A stretch of DNA of 29,064 bases. It comes from Thermodesulfovibrio sp. Its GTDB lineage: Bacteria; Nitrospirota; Thermodesulfovibrionia; Thermodesulfovibrionales; Thermodesulfovibrionaceae. The stretch lies in assembly GCA_026415595.1 (NCBI GenBank), contig JAOAGU010000002.1, positions 1 through 29,064 on the forward strand. The letters are read 5' to 3'. The notes under the pieces were generated by a model that saw only the letters and a list, made by a program, of their open reading frames with translations, had not been told where the DNA came from and searched no databases. Position numbers and translations under genes: made by a program. Shown here one piece after another: positions 7,075 to 15,558 of the stretch. Each line of letters opens with the position of its first letter. The first letter of the stretch is position 1.

Positions 7075-9757
7075 TCTTGAATATTTTTTTAATCCCAAAA
7101 GAATAGCGGTTATTGGAGCAGATGACAAACCTGGGACAATAGGATATACAGTTTTTAGAAACCTCATAGGCGAAGGCTACAGAGGAATAGTTTATCCAGT
7201 TAATTCAAAGTATGACTCCATTCAAGGTGTAGAAGCCTATAAATCTCTAAGTGATATATCAAAGGAAATAGACCTCGCTATTGTATCAAAGGATTGTGAA
7301 CCAAATATTCTTGAAATTCTTGAAGAATGTGGACAGAAAGGTGTAAAGGGTGTGATTTTATTCTGTCCAGATTTCAGGACCAAAGTTAAAGAAGCTATGC
7401 ATTTAGAGGAAAAGCTTGAGGATATACACAGAAAATACGGCTTTCGTCTTTTAGGTCCCAATACTCTTGGATTTATTAGACCAGGCTTGAATATAAACGC
7501 AAGTCTTTTTAAAAGAAAGTTAAACAAAGGCAATATTGCTCTTATAGTTCAGAGTGCAACACTGTCAGTTGCACTTTTAGATAGAGCTGTTGATAAAAAT
7601 ATAGGTTTTAGCTATTTTGTCTCGCTCGGGTCTGATATTGATATAGATATTGCAGACCTCATTGATTTTTTTGGAGTAGATGTCTCAACAAGAGCTATTG
7701 TTATATATATGCAGTCAATAAAGCATGGTCGAAAATTTATGACTTCTGCACGTTCCTTTGCCTTTTCAAAACCTATTGTTATTGTAAAGTCTGGAAAATT
7801 CATAGAATCTCTTGAAATTGCCCTTACCCATTCAGGGCTTCTTGCTGGTGAAGATAAAGTTTATGATGCAGCATTTAAAAGAGCAGGTGCTGTAAGGATA
7901 GATGAAACTCTTGATTTATTCTATATAACTGAAACTTTATCAAAACAGCGCAGACCGAGAGGGAAAAGACTTGCTATTATTACCAATGCAGGAGCTCCTG
8001 CAGTAACTGCTGTTGATAGCCTTCTTAAGCTCGGAGGAGAATTAGCAACTTTTTCTGAGGAAACACAAAGGGAATTAGAAGGCAACGTGCCAACTCGTTA
8101 TATAAGAAATCCACTTGATCTCGTATCTGATTCAACTCCATCTGACTATGAGAAAGCACTTAAAGTAATACTAAAAGATAAAAATGTAGATGCTGTTTTT
8201 GTTATGTTAACTCCATCCTTAGGTACTTCTCCTGAACAAACAGCAGAGATTATAGCTAAAGTAACAAAGGAAAATTCCTACAAACCTGTTCTTACCAACT
8301 GGATGGGAGCTGAACTTGTAAATCCAGCAAGAGAGATTTTAAATAATTACGGCATTCCGACTTTTGTTACCCCTGAACAGGCAATAAGAACTTTCATGTA
8401 TATGTATCGTTACGATTTTAACCTCAAACTGCTTCTTGAAACACCTCAGACAATACTAAATAATGTGAAATTTGAAACATCAAAGGCAGAAAAGATTATT
8501 GAAAATGCAATTAATGAAGGCAGACCTATTCCTACATTTTTTGAAGCTTCAGAAATCCTAAATGCCTATGGAATTCCTGTAATAATTACAAAAAAGGCAG
8601 ACAGTATTGACGAATTAAAAAAAGCAATTTCAGAAGTTGGATATCCTATAGTTCTAAAGATAGATACCCCTAAAATAATACATAAATTTAAAAAAGGTGG
8701 AGTCATTCTTGATATAAGAGATGAAATTGAAGCCATAGAAGGTTTTAAATGGCTCAAAAAGATTGCTGAAGAGCATGGAGATTCCTCTGCTTCTGTTATT
8801 GTACAGCCGATGGTTATTACTTATGGTTATGAAATTGCATTGGGAGCAAAGAAAGACCCTACTTTTGGTGCGGTAGTTCTGTTCGGAACAGGTGGCAATC
8901 TTTTAGAAGCTCTTGAAGACTACTCAATAGGACTTCCACCTTTAAATCAGACTCTTGCCAGAAGATTGATGGAAGAGACAAAAATTTATAGATATCTCAT
9001 AAAATATCCTTATTACGATGAAATTTTAAAGAGACTTGAAGAAACAGTGGTCAGATTTTCCTATCTCATATCAGATTTTCCACAGATTAAGGAATTTGAT
9101 ATAAATCCATTATTTATAACTGATTCAGAGATTTTTGCTCTTGATTGTAGCATTATTCTTGATAAAACAGCCCCGAAGAAAAAGGCTATTGTAAAAGGTG
9201 AGTTCTGTCCTCCCCATTTAAGTATCTGCCCTTATCCTGTACATTTATACAAAGAGGTTGAACTTAGAGACGGTTCAAAGGCAATTGTTAGACCAATAAA
9301 GGCAGAAGATGAGACTCTTATAGCAAATCTTCTTGGTAGATGTTCTGAAAAAACTATAAGTTTAAGATTTTTCCAGAGAGCAATTGACTTAAGACATGAA
9401 AATCTTGTTAAATTCTGTCAGGTTGACTATGATAGAAATTTAGCTTTCGTTTGTGTTATAAGAGATGACGATGAAGAAAGAATAATTGGCGATGTTAGAT
9501 TATCTCGTGATCCTGATGGAATAGATGCAGATATGGCTATTTTGGTTGAAGATAACTATCAGGGTAAAGGAGTAGGAAAAGCTCTTTGCAGTTATGCTAT
9601 TGAAGTAGCAAGAGATTTTGGAGTAAAAAGAATCTGGATGGATATATTAAGAGTTAATACTTATATGCTTGGTCTTGCGGAAAGGTTAGGATTTGTAAGG
9701 CATCATGTAGACGATGATAGTATAAAAGTCTTGCTAAATCTTGAAAGTGATTCATGA
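7061..9757 (+). CDS. NDP-forming acyl-CoA synthetase fused to a GNAT acetyltransferase (Pat-like)
   Basis: 898 residues in the arrangement of Pat/PatZ protein lysine acetyltransferases: CoA-binding domain (about 8-130, FFNPKRIAVIGADDKPGTIG), succinyl-CoA-ligase-like domains (about 145-460), ATP-grasp domain (about 480-700), and a C-terminal GNAT domain (about 735-895) with the acetyl-CoA loop QGKGVG at 834-839. Pat enzymes acetylate and silence acetyl-CoA synthetase. Unlike what I recall of Salmonella Pat, the two histidines that carry phosphate in ADP-forming acetyl-CoA synthetases appear to be kept: His257 (ALTHSGLLAGEDKVYDAAF) and His541 (KIIHKFKKGGV). It may thus make acyl-CoA or ATP as well as acetylate proteins. 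It overlaps gyrA by 14 bp and the sigma-54 activator by 4 bp (ATGA), tying it to that regulator. Confidence 0.85.
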   Translation: MSIYNLEYFFNPKRIAVIGADDKPGTIGYTVFRNLIGEGYRGIVYPVNSKYDSIQGVEAYKSLSDISKEIDLAIVSKDCEPNILEILEECGQKGVKGVILFCPDFRTKVKEAMHLEEKLEDIHRKYGFRLLGPNTLGFIRPGLNINASLFKRKLNKGNIALIVQSATLSVALLDRAVDKNIGFSYFVSLGSDIDIDIADLIDFFGVDVSTRAIVIYMQSIKHGRKFMTSARSFAFSKPIVIVKSGKFIESLEIALTHSGLLAGEDKVYDAAFKRAGAVRIDETLDLFYITETLSKQRRPRGKRLAIITNAGAPAVTAVDSLLKLGGELATFSEETQRELEGNVPTRYIRNPLDLVSDSTPSDYEKALKVILKDKNVDAVFVMLTPSLGTSPEQTAEIIAKVTKENSYKPVLTNWMGAELVNPAREILNNYGIPTFVTPEQAIRTFMYMYRYDFNLKLLLETPQTILNNVKFETSKAEKIIENAINEGRPIPTFFEASEILNAYGIPVIITKKADSIDELKKAISEVGYPIVLKIDTPKIIHKFKKGGVILDIRDEIEAIEGFKWLKKIAEEHGDSSASVIVQPMVITYGYEIALGAKKDPTFGAVVLFGTGGNLLEALEDYSIGLPPLNQTLARRLMEETKIYRYLIKYPYYDEILKRLEETVVRFSYLISDFPQIKEFDINPLFITDSEIFALDCSIILDKTAPKKKAIVKGEFCPPHLSICPYPVHLYKEVELRDGSKAIVRPIKAEDETLIANLLGRCSEKTISLRFFQRAIDLRHENLVKFCQVDYDRNLAFVCVIRDDDEERIIGDVRLSRDPDGIDADMAILVEDNYQGKGVGKALCSYAIEVARDFGVKRIWMDILRVNTYMLGLAERLGFVRHHVDDDSIKVLLNLESDS

Positions 9758-11106
9758 GTGAAAGATTGCTTATAGTAGATGGTAATACCGATTTAATAGG
9801 TAATTTAAGCAACTATTTACAGAAAGAAGGCTTTAATGTTGATTTTGCCTCAAACTTTCAGCAAGCTTTAAATATTTATGTATCCTATCTTCATGACCTT
9901 GCAATTATTGAAATAGAATTACCAGACGGTGATGGCATAGAATTAGTAAACAAAATTAAAGTTTTAAATCCAAATGTAAGAATTATTTTGACAACATCCT
10001 ATCCGTCAATAAGCTCAGCGTTAAAAGCCCTAAAATTAAAAGTTGACGATTTCTTAATAAAACCTCTTGTTTATGACGAGATAAAAGCTTCTCTAACAGA
10101 AATCATTAAAAAAACTTCTGATAAAGAGGAACAAAAAGAGAAAATACCTATCTCTATGGAAAAAGAAGAGATTTCCTCAATAATAGGTGAATCAGTTGAA
10201 ATAAAACTCCTTTTTGAAAAAATTAAAAAAATTGCCAATACTCCCACAAATGTTCTACTTCTTGGAGAGACAGGAACAGGTAAAGAACTATTTGCACGAG
10301 CAATACATGAGGCAAGTTATAGAAAGAAAAAACCTTTTGTGGCGATAAATTGTGCAAGTCTTCCTGAAAATCTCCTTGAAAGTGAACTATTTGGCTTTGT
10401 TAAAGGAGCCTTTACAGGCGCTACTTTTGACAAGAAGGGACTTCTTGAAATGGCTGACGGAGGTACGGTTTTCCTTGATGAAATCGGAGATCTACCACTA
10501 AGTCTTCAGGCAAAAATTCTTAGAGTTTTAGAAGATAGAGAAATTAGGCCTCTTGGTAGTGTTCTTAGCAAAAAGGTTGATCTCAGATTTATCTCCGCCA
10601 CGAATAAAGACCTAATTGAGGAGGTAAAAGAAGGGAAATTCAGAGAAGACCTTTTTTTTAGATTAAATGTTATAACTTTAAGTATTCCACCTTTAAGAGA
10701 GAGAGGTAAAGACATAGAGATTCTTGCATACCATTTTATGCGTAAATTTTCAATAAAAATAGGTAAAAATCTGAAAAAAATAGATCCTTATGCTATAAAA
10801 CTTCTGTACAAATATCCCTGGCCAGGAAACATAAGAGAATTGCAAAATGTTATTGAGCAAGCGGTTGTTTTTTCTGAGACAGATACAATAATGCCTCATG
10901 ACCTTCCAGAATATATACAACATCCTGAAAAATTTTTTGATAAAGCAAAAGAAATCCCTGTACTATCAATTGAAGATTATACAAAAGAATTCATATTAAA
11001 ATATCAATCCATCTATACTGAGCAGGAGCTTGCCGATCTGCTTGGTATTACAAGAAAGGCACTGTGGGAAAAGAGAAAAAAATGGGGAATTCCTCGTTCT
11101 TCTTGA
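9754..11106 (+). CDS. NtrC-family sigma-54 activator with atypical receiver domain
   Basis: 450 residues: receiver domain (1-120), AAA+ sigma-54 interaction domain (about 140-370), Fis-type helix-turn-helix (about 405-450, TEQELADLLGITRKALWEKR). The AAA+ part looks fully active: Walker A GETGTGKE at 171-178, the sigma-54-contacting GAFTGA loop at 218-223, and Walker B GGTVFLDEIG. The receiver is unusual: the phospho-acceptor position is Glu53 (AIIEIELPDGDG) where Asp is expected, and the acidic pair near the N-terminus is reduced to D9-G10. Thr and Lys (TTSYPS, LIKPL) remain. No histidine kinase is encoded nearby. It is translationally coupled to the Pat-like gene upstream. I infer that it controls the three sigma-54-like promoters at 12569, 17754 and 26050. 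Confidence 0.93.
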   Translation: MSERLLIVDGNTDLIGNLSNYLQKEGFNVDFASNFQQALNIYVSYLHDLAIIEIELPDGDGIELVNKIKVLNPNVRIILTTSYPSISSALKALKLKVDDFLIKPLVYDEIKASLTEIIKKTSDKEEQKEKIPISMEKEEISSIIGESVEIKLLFEKIKKIANTPTNVLLLGETGTGKELFARAIHEASYRKKKPFVAINCASLPENLLESELFGFVKGAFTGATFDKKGLLEMADGGTVFLDEIGDLPLSLQAKILRVLEDREIRPLGSVLSKKVDLRFISATNKDLIEEVKEGKFREDLFFRLNVITLSIPPLRERGKDIEILAYHFMRKFSIKIGKNLKKIDPYAIKLLYKYPWPGNIRELQNVIEQAVVFSETDTIMPHDLPEYIQHPEKFFDKAKEIPVLSIEDYTKEFILKYQSIYTEQELADLLGITRKALWEKRKKWGIPRSS

Positions 11107-11232
11107 GCTTGCAGGCTATAATAAATTCTTATTTATAATTCAATTTATTTTATTTTAATTTCCACAAAATTTTAGTTTATAATCCCTTTATTTTTTACTT
11201 AACATTCCACTTTTTCCAATAGAGGTTAGCTA
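11107..11232 (+). promoter_or_regulatory. AT-rich promoter region of the OFA transporter
   Basis: 126 bp rich in A and T. TATAAT occurs at 11178-11183, about 50 bp before the ATG, with only a weak TTAATT 17 bp upstream of it; another TATAAT at 11117-11122 is closer to the activator gene. No TGTTACT dyad and no GG-N10-GC element are present, so this gene lacks the control region shared by the symporter operons. The start has a GAGGTTAG ribosome site. Confidence 0.35.
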
Positions 11233-12468
11233 ATGGAGGATTTGAAAGTTTTAGGAATTAAAGCAGAAAAAGGTAGATGGTTCTATATATTTTTTGGACT
11301 TATAATAAATATTTGTCTTGGAGCTATCTACGCATTCAGTATTTTCAGACCACCTCTTGAAAAACTTTGGGGCATAAATGCAACAGAGAGTGGATTACCA
11401 TTTATGATATTTTTAGCTATGTTTGCTTTTGCTATGCCCTTTGCAGGAAATTTAATGCAAAAATGGGGACCGAAAAATACAATGTTTTTAGGCGGTATTC
11501 TGGTTGGAATAGGATGGATTTCTGCTTCCTTTTCACAAAATATCAATACTCTAACTTTATTATACGGAGTAATAGGTGGAACTGGAGTTGGTATTATGTA
11601 TGGTGTTCCTATTACAACTTCTGCAAAATGGTTTCCTGACAGAGGTGGTTTAGCAATCGGATTAACAGTTGGTGGATTTGGGCTTTCCGCTTTAATAATT
11701 GCTCCTATAATAAAAGGGTTAATTAGTTCAGTTGGACCTTTGAGTACATTTTTATATTTAGGAGTGGCTTTTTTAATAATACTTATAATTCTTTCTATAC
11801 CATATAAATTCCCTCCTGAAGGATGGAAACCAGCAGGTTTTATTGCAAGGACCTCTTCTTCCAATGCTTCAGCCAATATAGAGCTTGACAGAGAAGAAAT
11901 GATAAAAACTGGTTCCTTCTGGGCTTTATGGTTAACTTATACTATAGGCTGTTTTGCTGGATTAATGGCTATTGGAATTTCAGCACCTGCAGGAAAAGAA
12001 GTAGGATTAACAACTGAAACAGCTGCTCTTGCAGTCTCCTTGTATGCAATTTTTAATTTCTTAGGAAGACCCTTTTTTGGATGGCTAACTGACAGAATAA
12101 AACCAAGAGCTGCTATAATGTTGTCATTCTTAATAATTGCAACTGCTTCTTTATTAATATATGGAGTGCGGGAGAAAATTATATTTATTATAGGGTTCTG
12201 TTTGCTGTGGTTAAATCTTGGTGGATGGCTTGCAATTGCTCCAACAGCTACAAAAATTTTTTATGGAACCAAATTTTATGGAAAGAACTATGGGCTTGTG
12301 TTTACAGCATATGGAACTGGAGCAATCACAGGTGTTTTAGTTTCAGGACAAATTAAAGATTTAACAGGTTCTTATTTTTCCATTTTTCCTTTTGTAGCCG
12401 TATGCTGTCTTTCAGGAATGATTATCGCCTTTCTTTTTCTTAAACAAGAAAAAAAGAAATTAAATTAA
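11233..12468 (+). CDS. OFA-family MFS carboxylate transporter
   Basis: 411 residues with about 12 hydrophobic helices and a hydrophilic central loop near residue 200-225. Typical signatures of the oxalate:formate antiporter family (TC 2.A.1.11) are visible: ICLGAIYAFSIFRPPLEK in helix 1, the MFS motif GNLMQKWGPKNTMFLGG between helices 2 and 3, and ITTSAKWFPDRGGLAIGLTV after helix 4. Members exchange or import small carboxylates such as oxalate, formate, lactate or pyruvate; the substrate cannot be read from sequence. It stands alone between two AT-rich regions, downstream of the sigma-54 activator and upstream of the first acetate-type operon. Confidence 0.88.
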   Translation: MEDLKVLGIKAEKGRWFYIFFGLIINICLGAIYAFSIFRPPLEKLWGINATESGLPFMIFLAMFAFAMPFAGNLMQKWGPKNTMFLGGILVGIGWISASFSQNINTLTLLYGVIGGTGVGIMYGVPITTSAKWFPDRGGLAIGLTVGGFGLSALIIAPIIKGLISSVGPLSTFLYLGVAFLIILIILSIPYKFPPEGWKPAGFIARTSSSNASANIELDREEMIKTGSFWALWLTYTIGCFAGLMAIGISAPAGKEVGLTTETAALAVSLYAIFNFLGRPFFGWLTDRIKPRAAIMLSFLIIATASLLIYGVREKIIFIIGFCLLWLNLGGWLAIAPTATKIFYGTKFYGKNYGLVFTAYGTGAITGVLVSGQIKDLTGSYFSIFPFVAVCCLSGMIIAFLFLKQEKKKLN

Positions 12469-12476
12469 TTTTTCTC

Positions 12477-12513
12477 TGTAACTTTTTTTCTTATAATTTT
12501 ACTTTATGTAACA
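12477..12513 (+). promoter_or_regulatory. Operator A: half-site plus imperfect TGTTACT-N3-AGTAACA dyad
   Basis: Half-site TGTAACT at 12477-12483, then the dyad-like TTTTACTTTATGTAACA at 12497-12513, which matches the perfect copy at 17681 in 13 of 17 positions. Over the whole 37 bp the region agrees with 17661-17697 at about 29 positions with no gaps, so the two are homologous. It lies 57 bp before a GG-N10-GA element and looks like an upstream activator site. Confidence 0.6.
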
Positions 12514-12568
12514 ATTTCTTTTTTTTATAATGACCAAAAATATCCTTATTTTTCAAAGTATTTTCTAT

Positions 12569-12584
12569 TGGCACAGCATTTGAT
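12569..12584 (+). promoter_or_regulatory. Putative sigma-54 promoter A
   Basis: TGGCACAGCATTTGAT: a full -24 TGGCAC (GG at 12570-12571) with ten bases to GA at 12582-12583; the consensus has GC there. Transcription would begin near 12594, only a few bases before the ATG at 12597, which has no visible ribosome site. Supported mainly by its position relative to operator A, which mirrors the two other operons. Confidence 0.45.
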
Positions 12585-12596
12585 TAATCCTCTTTC

Positions 12597-13274
12597 ATGT
12601 TTAAATTTTTCAGAAAAAATAAGATAGAATCAGAACTTCATCATAAGAGAGAATTTGTTGTTCTTGATACCGAACTCACAGGTTTGGATGAAAGAACTGA
12701 CAGTATTATATCAATTGGTGCAATTATGATGAAAGATAGAAGCATTCTAATTGGTGATATTTTCTATAGAATTTTAAACCCTCATAGCAGACCTAAGAAT
12801 GAAACTGTGTTAATACATGAATTGACATCTGCTGATTTGGAGCACTGCCCTGATATAAAACTTATTCTGAAAGAATTCATGGATTTTCTTAGAAATAGGA
12901 CAGTAGTAGGACATTTCGTTGATATTGATATTAAATTTCTAAGAAAGGAATTAAAAAAATGGCTAAATATAAATTTCAATCCAGAGGCAATTGATACATT
13001 TATAGTTTTTAACTGGTTAGTTGAAAAAGGAATAATCTCTAAAAAGTTCAAAGGGGCAAAATCTTTGCCGGAAATTGCAGAAGCTTTTGATATAAAGGTG
13101 GATATGCTTCACGATGCTCTCTATGATGCTTTTATAACAGCTCAAATCTTTCAAAGAGAGATCACCATGATTCAGAGAATTCAATCTTCATGGTTTGACT
13201 TTCTTAAAAAAATAGGAAAACCACATGTATCCGGATACGTGTTTGGTCATTATGAAAAAGCATATCAATTCTAA
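12597..13274 (+). CDS. DEDDh-type 3'-5' exonuclease (DnaQ/PolC-like), symporter-associated
   Basis: 225 residues. All DEDDh catalytic positions are visible: Asp24 and Glu26 in VVLDTELTGLDE, Asp111 in VVGHFVDIDIKFL, and His172 with Asp177 in HDALYDAF. The fold is that of the DNA polymerase III epsilon exonuclease, but no polymerase is near. Such stand-alone exonucleases recur beside VC_2705-type sodium symporters and cNMP/CBS/DUF294 proteins, where they may act on RNA or on a nucleotide signal; that role is not established. The start MFKFFRK matches MIKFFRK of the paralogue at 27983, so the ATG is fixed even though no ribosome site is seen, and the transcript may be nearly leaderless. It is the first gene of the 12597-17640 operon. 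Confidence 0.88.
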   Translation: MFKFFRKNKIESELHHKREFVVLDTELTGLDERTDSIISIGAIMMKDRSILIGDIFYRILNPHSRPKNETVLIHELTSADLEHCPDIKLILKEFMDFLRNRTVVGHFVDIDIKFLRKELKKWLNINFNPEAIDTFIVFNWLVEKGIISKKFKGAKSLPEIAEAFDIKVDMLHDALYDAFITAQIFQREITMIQRIQSSWFDFLKKIGKPHVSGYVFGHYEKAYQF

Positions 13275-13288
13275 TTAGGAGGTGTCTT

Positions 13289-13546
13289 ATGATAACAAAG
13301 CAAACTATTGAGGCTTACTGGAGAGAAAACAAAGTTGTTATGTCCCTGATTATGTTAATATGGTTTGTTGTATCTTATTTTGCTGCAATATTTGCATCCT
13401 CATTAAACAGCATCATAATATTTGGCTTTCCAATGGGTTATTACATGGGTGCTCAGGGTTCCATTGCCACTTTTGTTATTCTCAATTACCTTTACTCAAT
13501 GAAAATGAACGAGTTAGACAAAAAATACGGATTAGAGGAGGAGTAA
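13289..13546 (+). CDS. Sodium/solute symporter small subunit (DUF4212, TIGR03647 type)
   Basis: 85 residues with two membrane helices and a short charged C-terminus. The pattern YWRENKVVMSLIMLIWFVVSY ... FGFPMGYYMGAQGSIATFVILN ... MNELDKKYGLEEE is that of the small subunit paired with VC_2705-type SSS transporters. It probably stabilises or helps assemble the large subunit in the inner membrane. It follows the exonuclease by 14 bp with an AGGAGGTG ribosome site and precedes the large subunit by 2 bp. Confidence 0.92.
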   Translation: MITKQTIEAYWRENKVVMSLIMLIWFVVSYFAAIFASSLNSIIIFGFPMGYYMGAQGSIATFVILNYLYSMKMNELDKKYGLEEE

Positions 13547-13548
13547 CC

Positions 13549-15558
13549 ATGGCAAATGATGCAATGAAAGCATGGTCAAAGAAACTTCGTCAAATTTATG
13601 GAGTTTATACAGGAGTTTTTGTATTATTCGTCATAGCTTTATGGATCGGAGAAAGTTTAGGTCTTTCACAAAAATATATCGGATATGCCTTTCTATTTGG
13701 AACAATTGGAGTATATGCAGCAATAGGTGTTCTATCAAGAACATCAGTAGTTGCTGAATATTATGTGGCAGGCAGAAAAGTTCCTGCTGTCTTCAATGGA
13801 ATGGCAACAGCCTCTGACTGGATGAGCGCTGCATCCTTCATAGGCATGGCTGGTGCCCTGTATTTACAGGGATACGATGGTTTAGCCTTTATTATGGGGT
13901 GGACAGGTGGTTATGTGCTTTTAGCTGTTCTGGTTGCACCCTATCTTAGAAAATTTGGACAGTTTACAATTCCTGACTTTCTTGAAGAACGTTATGGTGG
14001 CAAACTTCCAAGAATGATTGGAATACTCTCTGCACTTATTGTTTCCTTTGCATACCTTGTTGCTCAGGTAACAGGAGTAGGAATTATCACAAGTAGATTT
14101 GTGGGAATCCCCTTTGAGGCAGGTGTTTTTTTAGGTTTAGCTGGTATTCTTGTGTGTTCCTTTCTTGGCGGAATGAGGGCTGTAACATGGACACAAGTTG
14201 CTCAATATATAATATTAATCGTTGCTTATATGATACCAGTCATAGCCATATCCTATAAACATACAGGTGTTCCCATACCTCAAGTTATGTACGGACAGGC
14301 ATTACAAGTTATAGAGTCAAAGCAGAAAACTCTTATAAACGATGTAAAAGAGATAGAAGTAAGACAGGAATGGAAAAAGAAAGCAGATGAACTTAATGGC
14401 AGAATAAAAGGATTACCTGATACTTGGCAACAAGGAAAGGCTCAGCTTGAAGAAAAAATAAAGAGTATACCATCTGGTGACCCTGAAAAGGCAAAAATTG
14501 AAAAAGCCTTAAAGGACTATCCAAAAACACCTGAAGAGGCAAAGGAAAAATGGACTGCTGCTATGAAAGAAGCACAGGCAATGTCAAAACCACCAAAATC
14601 CTATGTAGCTCCACCAGCAGATACAAAGGGTATTATTAACTTTCTTGCACTCACATTCTGTTTAATGGTTGGAACTGCAGGACTTCCTCATGTTTTAATG
14701 CGATTTTACACAACCCCAACAGTTCGTGAAGCAAGAAGTTCTGCTGCCTGGGCATTGTTTTTCATATTTTTGCTTTACTTTACAGCTCCAGCTTATGCTG
14801 CCTTTGCAAGAAGTGAAGTTCTCACTAATATCGTAGGACAGGCATTTACTGCTTTGCCAGCATGGGTTTCCAAATGGGCAGCTGTTGGTTTGATATCTAT
14901 AAAGGATATGAACGGTGATGGTATAATTCAATTCTCTGAAATAATAATAAAAGCGGATGCTGTTGTGCTTGCAACACCAGAGATTGCTGGATTACCCTAT
15001 GTTGTAGCAGGCTTAATTGCTGCAGGAGGACTTGCAGCAGCTCTTTCAACGGCAGATGGACTACTAATTACCATGTCAAATGCCATATCCCATGACCTTT
15101 ACTATAAAATAATTAATCCTAATATTTCACCATCAACAAGAGTAAAGATTGGGAAGGCTCTTTTGCTTGTAGTGGCTGCAATTGGTGCATATGTTGCAAG
15201 CTTTAAACTTGCAATAATTGTAGAACTTGTTGCTTGGGCATTTTCTCTTGCTGCTGCCACATTTTTCCCTGCTTTGGTGCTTGGCATTTGGGACAAAAGG
15301 ATGAACAAGGCTGGTGCAGTATCAGGTATGATAGTTGGTTTAATTATAACAGCATACTATATAATAGGAAGTAGATTTTATGGGGTTGATTGGTTTGGTA
15401 TAAAAACAATTGCAGCTGGTATATTTGGGCTTCCTGCTAATATTATTGTAGCACTGATAGTATCAAGGCTTACGGCTGCACCTACTAAGGAATTGCAGGA
15501 ATTTGTAGATAATATCAGATATCCTAAAGGTGCTGTTAGAGGTGGTGTTGAAGAATGA
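13549..15558 (+). CDS. Sodium:solute symporter large subunit (SSS family, VC_2705 type; acetate-like)
   Basis: 669 residues from the ATG at 13549, chosen because a GAGGAGGAG ribosome site lies just upstream and because a longer in-frame opening would overlap the small-subunit gene. About 13 membrane helices. SSS hallmarks include AEYYVAGRKVPAVFNGMATASDWMSAASFIG, GLPHVLMRFYTTPTVREAR and AGGLAAALSTADGLL, closely similar to ActP-type acetate permeases. A hydrophilic helical insertion at about residues 248-360 and an EF-hand-like loop at 453-464 (DMNGDGIIQFSE) lie between helices; I recall both in other members of this subfamily. The substrate is likely acetate or another short carboxylate driven by Na+. 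Its TGA overlaps the next ATG. Confidence 0.93.
   Translation: MANDAMKAWSKKLRQIYGVYTGVFVLFVIALWIGESLGLSQKYIGYAFLFGTIGVYAAIGVLSRTSVVAEYYVAGRKVPAVFNGMATASDWMSAASFIGMAGALYLQGYDGLAFIMGWTGGYVLLAVLVAPYLRKFGQFTIPDFLEERYGGKLPRMIGILSALIVSFAYLVAQVTGVGIITSRFVGIPFEAGVFLGLAGILVCSFLGGMRAVTWTQVAQYIILIVAYMIPVIAISYKHTGVPIPQVMYGQALQVIESKQKTLINDVKEIEVRQEWKKKADELNGRIKGLPDTWQQGKAQLEEKIKSIPSGDPEKAKIEKALKDYPKTPEEAKEKWTAAMKEAQAMSKPPKSYVAPPADTKGIINFLALTFCLMVGTAGLPHVLMRFYTTPTVREARSSAAWALFFIFLLYFTAPAYAAFARSEVLTNIVGQAFTALPAWVSKWAAVGLISIKDMNGDGIIQFSEIIIKADAVVLATPEIAGLPYVVAGLIAAGGLAAALSTADGLLITMSNAISHDLYYKIINPNISPSTRVKIGKALLLVVAAIGAYVASFKLAIIVELVAWAFSLAAATFFPALVLGIWDKRMNKAGAVSGMIVGLIITAYYIIGSRFYGVDWFGIKTIAAGIFGLPANIIVALIVSRLTAAPTKELQEFVDNIRYPKGAVRGGVEE

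Noticed and set aside
11232..11233. Membership of the OFA transporter in the TGTTACT regulon
   Set aside because: Its upstream region 11107-11232 holds no dyad, half-site or GG-N10-GC element.
13360..13548. Longer N-terminus for the first symporter large subunit
   Set aside because: It would overlap the small-subunit gene in another frame and has no ribosome site; ATG 13549 has a strong one and gives the family-like start.
14290..14630. Large hydrophilic helical insertion in the first symporter as a novel domain
   Set aside because: I recall the same type of insertion in other VC_2705-type symporters, so it is probably an ordinary subfamily feature.
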